Shown here: one piece after another, positions 49,099 to 60,553 of the stretch
Layout: each line of letters begins with the position of its first letter
Position numbering within the stretch: the stretch's first letter is position 1
DNA from: Caenorhabditis remanei
Taxonomy: Eukaryota; Nematoda; Chromadorea; Rhabditida; Rhabditidae
DNA length: 64,000 nt
Direction of reading: 5' to 3'
NCBI RefSeq assembly: GCF_010183535.1
Contig: NC_071333.1
Span: 10,476,587 to 10,540,586 of the forward strand
The notes under the pieces: model-generated
Database searches by the model: none
The model's input: only the letters and a program-made list of their open reading frames with translations
Told to the model about the DNA's origin: nothing
Position numbers and translations under genes: made by a program

Positions 49099-52000
49099 AT
49101 GGACTGCAACGGTAACATATCGGAAAACCCATTCCTCAAGGTATTTACTTTTTTCAATTGACTAACATAGAAATTGTTACTTTTTTCCTTTTACACCCGC
49201 CCAATTTTATTTTATTTCTTTTTTCAGCAGGACAGTGCAGCCAAGCGCTTGATAAGACGGCGGCCAATCATTATTAGGGATACGGACACAAAGAAAAGTG
49301 AGTTTCAATTTTCAATATAATTTTTCAAAAGAAATTATTCAAAAAATGAGTAGCGGACAAAAATTACGCAAATTTTATCATTCAATCAATTCGAAAGTAA
49401 TTCAAATTTTCTGTCCATACATTATATGTCGTTCAAATAGTGATTGTCGTACTATCTTATCACTAAAAACGCACCCAATAACCTCCCATTGAATGTGCAT
49501 TTTGTTTGGAGAGCGCATATTGCCTGCATGTGCCGTAGTTGAACTTTTATTACCATTTTTGTTAATCGCATCATCATTTTTTTCTTTTTCACTAAATTCT
49601 TTCAATTTTCCAGCAGATACAGGCTTCAAAATGAGAAACTCGGATGTTGAAGGAAGTCTGGAGTCGCCAAACAATGGTGAGTCATTTCTCACTTTTGCAA
49701 TACATTTTTTTCCTGCCATTTTCTGATGGTTTCAACTGCAACTGATGAGACACTCTTGTTCTGGTAAAGTATTTGTTATCGAGACTGGATTACAATTGTT
49801 TTAAAATGACGACAGGTGTTAGTCATCAAATGATGTACTTCATCAATGCGAAGTAATCTGAACAAATAGAGCAATAAAACTAAAAAAGTCGAGAAAGTTA
49901 CTGGGAAAAACTTGGGAAATAATTAGGAAAAATATAAAAATAGAATAACGAATTCTGAAAGAAACTTATGTTTTCTGTGTGCGCATTTACATTTTTTAAC
50001 TACAGAATCATCTTCTTAAATCTCACAACTAAAAAAACTTATTTCACAAAACCTACGACACAGAAAAGAGACCTCATCCGGTTCGATTACACGTAATTGG
50101 CGTTCCATACGGGCAGGTGTCAAACTTCTCGCCAAATCTCTGAGATCACAAATATATTTGCTCAACTCTAAAGCTACAGCTCACCCGTTCTTCTTATTCC
50201 TCCTCTCTATTCTCAACTTCTTTCACTACGGCTCTTTTTATCGAACACGATCCCTTTTTTCTTCTATCGTACTTATTACTTCTGTATAAGAATAAAAAAG
50301 GAGTTCTAATGAAAAATGTTTATAGTTTTATATGCTTGCTTCCTTTTTCTTCTCCATTTTTTTCATGCAGCTTGATAGTATAGTTTGGAAAACATAATGG
50401 AAAAATGAGAAAAGGAAAAGTAAACAACAAAAAAACGAGTACACATTATGCTAATTTTGCCTTTCCAAATCGTCGTGTAAAATCTGTGTCGAATGGAAAT
50501 ACGGCCACCATAGATATCAGAATTCTCCTGCAGCAACCTTTTAGTCTGAGACCTACCAACCACATTTTTTCCTTCATCTTTCTCTCGGAGATCGTCTATG
50601 ACGATTCAATAACTACATCGATCTTGTTTTAGTATTCTCTCTAGCTAGTAATACCTATATACCTTGTTGTATTTAGTGACACTCATATTCATTCCACACC
50701 TATAGGATAATGTCATTCAAAACAAACAACAGGTTCATCTTCATATGTATTAGTCTAAAAAAAGCTATTTGGTGTTCCATACAGCACGAACACAATATTT
50801 TTGTTTGCTAGTGATCAGAAAAGCAGCTAGAAATCAATAAAACTTCAGAAACCTGGTGATCTTTTCGTCTTTTTTCACCATTCCTTTTTCCTATTTTTCT
50901 ATTTTCTATTCCGTATCCATTCAAGAGCTTTTTGCGACCATCCATCGTTTTGTGCCCATCCGAAAAAGCACTCAAGAATATAGTGCCACTGATACGGTCA
51001 TTTGTTAGCTCACGCTCATGCATTTCTCGCTCACTTGATTGCCCCTCCTTGCTTTTCTGGCCGTAAAACACAGGTTTGTAAAGAGTCTTCCTTTCTTTTT
51101 CTTCCGAGTGACCACTCTTCACTATGCACATTCTTTTACGATTAGCACCATTTATTTCTTTAAAGAACATCATTATCATCCTTAACGTTTACTCGTTAAA
51201 ACTAGATTTAGATCTACTGAAATTAATAGAAATGACCCTTCAGTCACATTCGTTCTGCCTAATCCTTGTTTTGCCTCTCTTTCTCAAAAAAATTGATACA
51301 ATCAGAAATAAAGTTATTCAGAGAACTGACAAATGTTCTAAAATGAATCTCCGACGGCATTCTCTGTATCTTCCTGACTTCTGGAAACCTACTGACTTTG
51401 CGCCGTCTGAGTATCAAAACTTGGACCAAGGCTTCTCAAGAGAACCACTACCAGTATCTCGAAGACTTGGCTCTGCTTATGTGCGAAGTTACTCTCAAAA
51501 ACCAGAATCTAGTTTGAAGAGGAGAATCGCAAGAACTCAAAGTGAAAGAAAACCAGGAAATGATAATGGTTATCGACCACAAAAAACTGGTTTCGAAATC
51601 CCGAGAATCCCGGAGCCATTCGAAAAAGAAGTGATCTACACAAACCTCCCAGGAAATGACCATCAAAAGAAATGGTCGATGTCACTGGAAAGAAAACGAA
51701 GTCTCAATTACCACTTACCGTCTGAATATGAGAATTTGTCTCAATTCGCATACCGTCCAGAACATAAAAGTTGCTCAGATCTCACGCAACCATTCGAAAT
51801 GTACAAACCCACAACTATTTCAATCTCATACCATAATCTCAGTCAAGGTGAATCAGTTGTTGAGTGAAACTATCAGAAAATGAGGAGATATTCCTATCGT
51901 TTAATTTTTCATATTCCTTATTTAGATCTCGAGTATGGACCGGGCATTGTTGAGAAGCTCCGAGCAAAGTTCTCAAAAATGTCAGGAGCACAAAAGCAAC

Positions 52001-55000
52001 AGGAGAAGAATTCTACAGCGCAAACCAAGAAGTACAGCTCTTGTGATGACTTGTTGTCTGAGTCAGATGCTGTTCAGTAAGTTTTTCCTGTCATTTTTTT
52101 TTTCAAAAACTATTTTTGTTTTTTTTCAGTAACATCTTGAGAAGCACTCAAGCTCCCGTGGAACTCCAGCGCCGAACATCTCGATCTATAAGTGATATGT
52201 TGGGTGAGTTGCCGTCTTCGAATTCAATTTTTTACAGCGATTATAATAAATTTAATTTCAGAAAACGAGGAAATTGGCAAGCCATTTGTGTCTCGGAATG
52301 TGGTATTGAACGAAGAGGAGGAGGTAATTGAAATTTTTAAATTCCAAATGTCAAACTTTTTCAATTAACTTTTTCTATCCATAACGTAATTAAAACGTTT
52401 TTCAGACAAAGTCAATTTCTCAACTCCGACGACGATTCGAGAAAAATGGAGAGCAAGCAACAAAAATGAGATTTGCTAGAGACCCTGCTCAGCTAATTTC
52501 CAAATTCCAACCCGACCACCTGGACCAATGGAGATCGAATACCGAGTTGAATAGAACTCCAATTACCCTCACCAACAGTACTTTCATTTCACATTCAAAT
52601 AAACCAACACCGGTACAAAAACCAATTGAAGTTCAATCCCAAGTTCAGCACAAAACCGCCAATGTCCTAAAGGTAAGTGAACAAAAATGAATACACAAAA
52701 ACTGTGACTGGTTAATATTTCTAGTGTTCAAAGATTCATAAATCGTAGATAATCGGAATGTTTCAAATATATTTTTGCAGGTTCTGAATGACGCCGACAG
52801 CAGTAAAGATGAACCAGAATTTGTACAAATTGCACGACGCCTCCGCCGATTCCAACCAGAGATCCATGATACATTTGCATCTGCGAATGCAAGCACAAAT
52901 ACAAATACAACTACAAGCGTTCATAACAATATTGTTAATAATAATAATAATATTCACATCAATAGTTCTACAAAATCATCAATTGCCACATCATTGCCAC
53001 CCACGCCTACTTCAGCAGCTCCGGTCCGCCCAGCGACTCTTTGTGAGTTCTTATTATCCTCTTTTCCTATCCCCATTCATTTTATTTCATCCTTTTTTCA
53101 TTTTTCTTGCAGCAATGTGGCAACGTAGACAACCAGAAGTGCCTCAATATTCCGATGCAGCCAAGATAATCAGAGAGAATTGTGACATTGCGGTTTCTCC
53201 ACCAGACCCACACTCAGCTAGGTATGTGTCAGGCATGAAATGAGATTTTAAAATATAATGTGAATTCTAGAGTCTCCAAACAACCAATACCTTCAATCGG
53301 AAGCGAGAACGGGCGATCGAATACGCCGGTGGAGACAAGTCCGCCCCCAGAGGAGCCGAAGGCAAATGTGGTTTGTCACCGCCCGGTCGGATTATCCGTT
53401 ACAATTTTTGTTATTTTTTCAGTTGGAGAGTTACGCGCAGTTCAGAAAAACAATTGTCGATATTTCTTCTGACAGAACATGTAAGTTTGAAATCAATACC
53501 CACAGACATTACTATTTCATGAGATATCTAGAAGCATACTCTCTCATAAATTAGCATATGGGGTTGCTAGCGTATCTAGTTATTTTTAGTATATACTTTT
53601 ATTCTTTCATTTTATTACTCAATGCTTCATGTTTTTATGTAGAAGAAAGATCACCAAAGTTTCCGTTCCAGTCGTGCTGTCCATTTGTACCAATGTTAAA
53701 TGTTTCAGCAGCTGTGAATAGTGTCTTCAAATACGACAACCCACCACCACCACCACCGTCTCAGGCAATTAAAAGTCCGATTACTAACAATCTTTGGAAG
53801 CCAACTATCAATAGTCCATCAATGTCATCGGAATCAACAGTGTCCTCGCCAACTGCTTCAAAACTTCCGTTCCTTTCCCGTAAAGTGGATGACGTCGGCG
53901 CCAAGTCAATGATCACTTCGTCAACAGCGAACGTGGTGTCTATATCCGTCAAAGCTCCAGTCTCAAACCGGATTTACTCAAATTGTGAGTCAGATGTTTG
54001 GTATCAGGGTAGCAATAATAGAAGAGAAAAAGATAGAGTGCTCAAATATTTACAACTCATCGGCACAAGTTGAGAGGTTTTCAGAAAATTCATAATTGAT
54101 TTGTCATTCGTGTTCTCTAGTTCGTTTTTAGTTCACAACACATAGGTCAAAATTTTCAGATAACACTGAATCCTGTCATTTCAAACGTTTCACAGTTTAC
54201 ATATTAACAAACAAATGTCTTAAAGCACAGCCAACAACCAAACTGTAAAAAAACGTTGTTCTTATCTATTTAGTTGCTAACTCATTTTTTCACGTTTCCA
54301 CCCAAAGTGTTGGAACCAACACTTTCTTTCTTCCGCTCCACTTTTTCGTTCATAATCCCTCACTGTCGAAAAACATTCACCATACTACCCGCTGGTGAAT
54401 GGAACCAGTAGATATAATTGACAAAATTGACTCATTGTATTCTGTCGACGCCAAAAAAGACCAGATGTCTCCATACAGGGGGTCTCAATTCCATGTCCTT
54501 CTCCTTTTTGATTTTTCTTGTGCATTTAGTCACAATAGGACATCACGATTTCCATTTTCTCGATTCCTTTTCTCGAAGGTTGTTTTGACACCCCCAACTG
54601 CGATGAAACCGCCGCAGGTCTTTGTGCCGATGGACGGTGAGTGAGGGCGCTCACATTTTGAACAATTCCTCTTTGATTGAGCGGCCTACTAGCACTGGTC
54701 ATTTGATACTTTCCCTCCATGTAGGAACTTTCAATTTCTCTACCGTTCCCCGTTTTGGTATTGTAACCACTGACTTCTCAGCAGTTAATCTGACATTGAG
54801 ATAATCGCATTTCATGAATCTTCTCTTTTGACAAGAAACGTATATATTTTTATTCCCTTTTTTCGACCTCTATTTTTTATTGTTCCTTACCAAGACCAGT
54901 TTCAGTACGATCAGTCAATACGTCGGAGTTATGACCTTTTAGTGTACTGTTAGAAACAACTAAGACAGAAGGGAATGAGTGTGGGACTGGAATGAGTAAG

Positions 55001-57837
55001 AACTGTTTTTTATTGTAATAAGACCAAAGACAAAATAAAAATAAGAACTCCAATGAGAAGTGTTTTTATTTTTAAAATCTGTAGGTTTTTTCAGTGTTTT
55101 GCAACTCTTTGCCAAACACAAAAATTGTTTTACCGGTTTTTTTCCTTTAGTACTAGTTTTACATTTAGATCTTGCTCTATTGTTGTAATATTGGGATGAA
55201 CAGTCTATCTTGCCAATCTTTTCTCGAGATCCCGGCGGTAACCCTCAAACATCGAGGTTGAGATGTTGTACACTCATCCCTTCCCTCGCAGATAAACATC
55301 ATCCGATTGGCCGAAAAGGAGAGAGGGTGTCATCCTCACTGTTTTAGTATATACTCGTGTTTTCGCGCATCGGGTTCGTTTTTGTCCTCATCTTGTCTTC
55401 TTTCTTCTTTTTCTACCTCATTTTACCTCGTCGGAGGTGACACCAATCTGTAATTGATAGCCATCTGTTAAATCCATATGCCGAAATGGAAAACGACCCC
55501 CTAGTCTTGTCAAGGACCACGTGTGTAATGCGTGATGCGATTTGATTTGTCTTGACTGTGGGGTCATTTGACTTTTAATTTTCTTGTTGCCTATTCCTAT
55601 TCTTTTTTGGGTTTGTTCTTCTGCCTACAGGCCGCTGCCAGTTGGAAGCCGAGACCTTCTCATGCCCATTCATTTCCGCTTTGTAGACCAAATTCTGAGA
55701 ACGGCGGGTGGCCATTCGCTTTAGTGTCTTTTATCAGAATCACCTCTAACGTTTTTGTCACTCAAACTTAGGCAAATATTCTTCGATTCAATGTTTTGTT
55801 GGCAAACTTTTTTGGTCTTCGTTCAACTCTCTATTTTTGATCTCAAATGTTCCTCCTGATACTTTTTGAAATTGAAAAAAAGTTTTGCACATTACTCTAC
55901 ATGGGAGGTTCATTATTTCATTAAGCTGTTAGACAAGAGGATTACTCAACATCCCTCAGCTTCCTCTCTTATAAATCAAATCGTCATAAATGTCCGAAGA
56001 CAAACACTATTTAGTCACTGACTGTCATTTATCCACTTCATAAACCAGCGCTATTTGTGTTTATTGAACCTGTCAAAACAATACGTTCACTGTCCTCGTA
56101 TAATTTATTAGATTCTTACACTCATCCATCTTCCTCCTTTAGTCGTGAGATAATAGTTTTGGCCTACAATGTACATGCAACTTTTTTGTTCTTTTTTATT
56201 TCATCTTTTCTTTTATGAAATTTGTCAAATAATTGGTTGTACAGAAGAAAAACGGATGCTCTACTCGCGGTACACTAATCCATCGTCCAATTCTACAGGA
56301 TGTTCCACTTTTCAAATGCGATGGGTTTCGTCTGCGCTGAGAACTTGTAATACCTAAAGACACAAAATAAGAATAAAATCAATAGAAAAGAAAAGATTAT
56401 CTGAGATTTTAGGACAATGACTTTGCATATCTCAATTCGAATCGTGTTGTTTTCAGATGACAAAACGGAGGAGACGACACCAGAATCGATGCGATCTTCG
56501 GCGCCACTGAAACCACCAATAACTTATTCCCCGTCTTACACATCAACTTCACTAAATTCAGTCTCACTTTCCTCGAAATATGTTGAAGAAAAATCGAAAA
56601 CTTCTCAGCAACAACATCAGCCAATAAACTCGATAGCGCCTTCTAATTCGCTCTCCGGACTACTTTCTCCACGTGAGAAACCGTACGGAGATGACGTGAC
56701 GATCTTGAAATCGGTGAGTGAACAAGAGAAAACAAGACTAGTGAAAAGCAAGTGAAAGTCCTCTCCGGTATCCGGAAAGGTGTTTGGTTTTGCTTGATGT
56801 GATGTTGCTTTAATTGTATCCTGTGAAAACTTTTGTCATGAAAATGAAAAAAAAAACATTCCATGCATTTCAGGAGCCCACTAATGAGTCCCAAAAGCTC
56901 GCTGAACCTTCCGCCACTAACATTGTTGCTCAAGAGGTGATTTTTGATAGAGGATTCAATATAAAATTTGTGTTTATAGGATGACTCAGACGACAATTCA
57001 GATGGAGACAGTCACGATGGAAACGGCTCCTATGATATCACACCAATGCGACCAAATTCTCTTGTGGTTAGATTTCAATTTGTTTTTGACGTAGTAGTCT
57101 AGCAGAAGCGAAATAACACATGACAATATATCCTAAATATAACTTGATATCCTCATAATCTCGTCAAAAAATATGATATTACAGTTCACCCGCCTGGCAA
57201 ACGAAGAAGAAATGGGAGGTGATGGTAACGTAATCAGCCGCAGTCTTCTATCTTTGGTTGCCGAAGAAGATCTGCCAGATTTCCTCGTTGCTCTCAACGA
57301 GAAACCCATCAGATACGTTGTCGTAGAAGAGTCGGAGAAACCAAGCACTTCAAGCATTCTCCGTTCACGAGATATCAAAAAAGAAGAGAAAGCTCCAAAG
57401 GTAAAACAGAATATGGGGAGCCACAGAAACTAATTATATTACATTCAGGGAACAACGCGTATCCGTTTCTGTACAGAAAACCCGATGGCATACGCTTACC
57501 TCGATGAGTACACAGCAACCCGATCACTTCAATGGGATGACGGAACAGTCATAGAATATTCATACTTCAAAGATTTGGAAGCAGCTGAGGAAGCTGCTGC
57601 ATTATCACATGGTGATCCAACACTGGCTCTAATTGAGCAGTGGGAACAGCAAATTGCTAATGATAATAGTGAGTCATAGGATTAATATAATTTATAAAAA
57701 TGATTGTTTATTGCAGTTCGTCCGTTAACCCATGATTTGACTTTCTCCGATAGTCGAATAGAAACTACCGCTGTGTAAGTGGAAATTCTTCAAGAAACAA
57801 CTTAAAATATATTGTTTTCAGAAGCTCCGTATATTAA
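49099..57837 (+). CDS. Large disordered protein with conserved C-terminal region and RIRF motif (816 aa main model)
   Basis: Nineteen exons: 49099-49140, 49228-49297, 49614-49676, 51926-52076, 52130-52203, 52262-52323, 52406-52672, 52781-53042, 53113-53221, 53271-53370, 53423-53480, 53709-53984, 56457-56713, 56874-56936, 56980-57066, 57185-57400, 57449-57668, 57717-57774, 57822-57837. All phases agree. The protein is mostly Ser/Pro/Asn-rich. Better-ordered segments are DLEYGPGIVEKLRAKFSKM, a Pro run (NPPPPPPSQ), an acidic stretch (DDSDDNSDGDSHDG) and a C-terminal block with TRIRFCTENPMAYAYLDEY. RIRF fits the RVxF docking rule for protein phosphatase 1, so a PP1-targeting, cytoskeletal role of the phostensin/taperin sort is conceivable but unproven. 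Exons 2 and 3 each begin at a tandem CAGCAG acceptor. Alternative first exons are listed separately. Confidence 0.75.
50808..51179 (-). other. Unspliced open frame of 123 codons within an intron
   Basis: ATG at 51179, stop at 50808, antisense to the long intron 49677-51925. The composition is Lys/Glu/Arg-rich, with no signal peptide or recognisable motif. It overlaps the region just upstream of the alternative first exon at 51343. Most likely chance. Confidence 0.15.
51343..51847 (+). CDS. Alternative first coding exon of the 49-58 kb gene (168 codons)
   Basis: ATG at 51343 is 21 bases after AAGTTATTCAG, and the exon ends in phase 1 at CAAG|GTGAAT. It therefore joins exon 51926 in frame, exactly as exon 49614-49676 does. 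It cannot be a cassette between them, because reading into it in phase 1 hits a stop. It encodes MNLRRHSLYLPDFWKPTDF and a Ser/Arg-rich stretch with repeated short motifs (SEYQNLDQGF, SEYENLSQF, SYHNLSQ). The resulting isoform has 926 residues. An internal promoter upstream is implied. Confidence 0.65.
54603..54636 (+). CDS. Candidate alternative first exon (short isoform)
   Basis: ATGAAACCGCCGCAG... ends in phase 1 before GTGAGT and joins exon 56457 in frame (MKPPQVFVPMD then DKTEET). A good acceptor, TGCATTTAG, ends at 54539, 63 bases before the ATG. The upstream frames cannot be spliced from 53984 without a stop, so it works only as a first exon. The product would have 316 residues and keep only the C-terminal conserved part. 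Confidence 0.4.
56256..56346 (+). CDS. Second candidate alternative first exon
   Basis: GGTTGTACAG ends at 56244, ATG at 56256, donor GTAATA after 56346 in phase 1, joining exon 56457 in frame. It encodes MLYSRYTNPSSNSTGCSTF and 11 more residues. Used as an internal exon it would create TAA at the junction. The predicted product has 335 residues. Confidence 0.35.
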
Positions 57838-59065
57838 TGCAGTCGGATCTCATCTCCGTAATAAACCGTCATCTAAACCCAAACCTGTTTATTATTTACT
57901 CATGCGAAATGCTGAAAATTCTTCCTTTCCAAACTACTGTCTACTTTGTTAGGTTTTTCAAACATACTTCCTGTCCCTTTTCTTTCATTTCCTTCTTTCA
58001 TTTCCTTCCTTTTTCAACTCATCTGTTCGCTTCTTCCTGTCTATTTTTGAACGATATTCAATGATATTTGAATGAATGTTTTGAGATATTTATAGGTTTT
58101 CGATTTTTATTTCAGAATAGTAAACTTGCCACGAAGGCGGTTTACAGTTTCAGAAAAAACTACGTCTATGAGGGGTTTATTCTTAGAAAATTTCATCATC
58201 CAGCTTTCACCCGAATTCTCATTTCACAAAGGATTGTGTCCTTCAGAAAACCATTCCAGGACACCAATAAAATTCCAATCTTTTAGCGGAATGAGCCCAT
58301 CCACTATACGAATTCTTCGGTTTCCTTTCCTACTGTAATGTGATTGGCTCCGTCTTTACAACACTTTCCTTTTTTGCACAAAGGAAACCAAAATTGGCAC
58401 GTTCCATCTTCTACCCACTCCCAATTTCTTCATCTCATTGAGTGACGTGGCATACATATTCTCCTCCCCACCACGTCAGAAAAGCCGTTTCCATCCATCC
58501 ATTCCTCCCATTCTGCGCTTCCATTAGACATCCATGCTCACCGCCACACACATATACACGCTCTTCTTTCGTCTCGAAGCAGTGGCTCGTTTGCCTGCCA
58601 ACGTTGAAACGATTTTTTGTGGCGGTGCAGAGCAGAACCCTGCCCAGCTATTTGTTGTTTTTCTCATTGAATCAAGAGGACACCAAAACTTTTTTGTGAG
58701 CCAGTGTGAGAGGAAGAAACACGGACCCCGTGTTTTCTTATTAACTTTTTCTCTCCTCCGTATGTACTATGGGAAAAACTCTAGCTCTGTTTCTCAGCTC
58801 TATTTCTCATTGAATAACTTTACCCTCTTTATTCACTTCTAATACTCTCATTCACACCTAACACTCAAAACTAATCTGACACATTTTGTTCTACCCTCTT
58901 TTCACTTTGATATATAGAACTCTTGTGTTTTTTTTCTAACCGGTAGATACCTTTTTTTCAATTCCTACCCCGGACTATCTTATCTTCTTTATTTTCTTTC
59001 TTGATAGACAATCAGGTTCTGAAAAACTAATCCAACATAGTTTTTCTTATCCATTTTTATTGAGA
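57838..59065. other. 3' flank of the large gene
   Basis: AATAAA at 58266-58271 is the best polyadenylation signal. It lies inside the candidate alternative last exon. The remainder (58340-59060) is C/T-rich, with no gene seen; it should include the promoter of the next gene. Confidence 0.5.
58116..58338 (+). CDS. Candidate alternative last exon of the 49-58 kb gene
   Basis: TTTTTATTTCAG ends at 58115. The exon is open in the phase left by the donor at 57774 and runs 74 codons to TAA at 58336-58338. It would replace the five-residue normal end (VSSVY) with VIVNLPRRRFTVSEKTTSM and about 56 further residues ending RILRFPFLL. The frame is maintained through more than 220 bases of ordinary composition. 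It contains AATAAA, so cleavage there would exclude this isoform. Confidence 0.4.
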
Positions 59066-60294
59066 ATGCCTCCTGATATCAACCGCAACGATCCTGAGCC
59101 ATGCCCAGAGCGAATCTTTCCTCGGATGCCACGATTGATGGAACCAATTATTCATCCTCCACCAAGAGCGCAGTGAGACTATTGATCTTGGTCTAGAAAA
59201 TGCCTATTTCTTATTTTTCAGACAGGCGCAAAACAGAAACCGCAACCAGGCTGCGGGACCAAACAACAATAACGAGGAGAGGTAATAACTGATTGAATAT
59301 AAGAACCATAGAACTTTAAAAACGTAAAAAAAGAAGAAGTATTTTTTAAATACAAGTTATATTACGCTTCGAGATCTAATAAAAAGGGAAAGTGGTTAAT
59401 AAGAAATTATGCCGTAAATGTCAATCTTTATGAGGTCAATAAAAGTGAAGGAAAAATTTAACGTTCAGATTTCTTCTTATATAGAATAGCTAACAATATA
59501 ACATACAAATGTCCTATTCTATGTACAGTACCGCTCAATAGGATATGAACTTTGGCCGTTTTCAGTTGAAATTGTCCAACTTTGAGAGTGTGAAATGGGA
59601 AAACTAACTGTCACACCAAATAAATTTTTATGTGATTAAACAGATCAAGAATAGAACTCCATTTTTGTAGTTGACAACTTTTTTGTACGAGCACTCCCTA
59701 GCAAGTTATGGTCTTTTTGAGAAGACAGCTCAAAAAAAAAACTATTTTGCACTAAAAATGGTCGATTTGTGGGAGAAGTTACTTTGACGATTGATAACAT
59801 ACTAGGAAGTGCTCGTACAAAAAAGTCGTTAACTACAAAAATGAAGCTCTACTTTCGATCTGTAGGGTCCAGTAAAAACCTTCTAGGTGTGACAATCAGA
59901 ATAATCATGACACACTCTCAAAGTTGGACAATTTCAACTGAAAACAGCCAAAGTTCATATCCTATTGAACTGTATATGAATCTTATTTTTCAGAGACGAA
60001 GCTCAACGTCGCAGACTTCCATTTATATTCCGTCTTATCATTGGTCCACAAATCGCAAGGTGATAATTCAAACAATGAATGGAGTGAACCATATCACGTC
60101 TCAGAGTTTTCAGATACCTCCGCATGCGTCGTGCGATGAACGATGCTCGTGATCAGAACGTAAACGGAAATGCACTTCCACCAACTAATGGATCTGGCCC
60201 CAACCCGAATGGACAATCTACTTTTGGATCCGGCGCAGCCACTTCTGGAGCAGGACCTTCTACATCGGGATCAGGACTTTCACGCCAAAACTGA
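59066..60294 (+). CDS. Small unrecognised protein (137 aa)
   Basis: Four exons: 59066-59172, 59222-59281, 59994-60059, 60114-60294, all in phase. The N-terminus is Pro-rich (MPPDINRNDPEPCPERIF), then comes an Asn/Gln run, and then a short hydrophobic-basic helix (RRRLPFIFRLIIGPQIARYL). The tail is Gly/Ser/Asn-rich and disordered (NGSGPNPNGQSTFGSG). The helix could associate with a membrane, but there is no signal peptide. The second intron is enlarged to 712 bases by a MITE. AATAAA lies at 60440-60445. No family recognised. Confidence 0.65.
59526..59972. mobile_element. 447-bp palindromic MITE, Tc1/mariner type
   Basis: Both ends read CAGT and are flanked by TA (59524-59525 and 59973-59974), the target duplication of Tc1/mariner elements. 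The arms 59526-59592 and 59911-59972 are near-perfect inverted repeats; the left one carries a 3-base insertion near its tip. Inner segments (about 59654-59700 and 59812-59856) also pair, so most of the element folds back. There is no transposase. It sits in the intron 59282-59993 with its right end 20 bases before the exon. Confidence 0.88.
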
Positions 60295-60439
60295 AAATCA
60301 TTGTCTAAAACTTTTTCCTAATTTATTGCCTATGCTTCAATTTTCTCTCAACCGCTCTTATTTTACTTCACACATTCCTTCATTTTCACAAGATCATCAC
60401 CGTCTGAGCCAATTTTCAAAACAAAAACAACTTCTCTGC

Positions 60440-60445
60440 AATAAA
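60440..60445 (+). terminator. Polyadenylation signal of the 59-60 kb gene
   Basis: AATAAA, 146 bases past the stop codon. It lies just beyond the minus-strand signal of the convergent gene, so the transcripts should overlap. Confidence 0.55.
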
Positions 60446-60456
60446 TGTTTCTATGC

Positions 60457-60462
60457 TTTATT
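60457..60462 (-). terminator. Polyadenylation signal of the secreted-protein gene
   Basis: TTTATT on the plus strand, AATAAA on the minus strand, 92 bases past that gene's stop codon. Confidence 0.55.
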
Positions 60463-60553
60463 GACATGGAATGTGAATGGATTAATATTATAACAATCAA
60501 ATAATTAGTTCGCTCACTTTCCCTCCCACATTTGCTTCTGTAACACTTCAAAG

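Noticed and set aside
59769..60152. Plus-strand open frame of 127 codons
   Set aside because: It lies mostly in the MITE and its inverted repeat and runs across the verified splice sites of the host gene.
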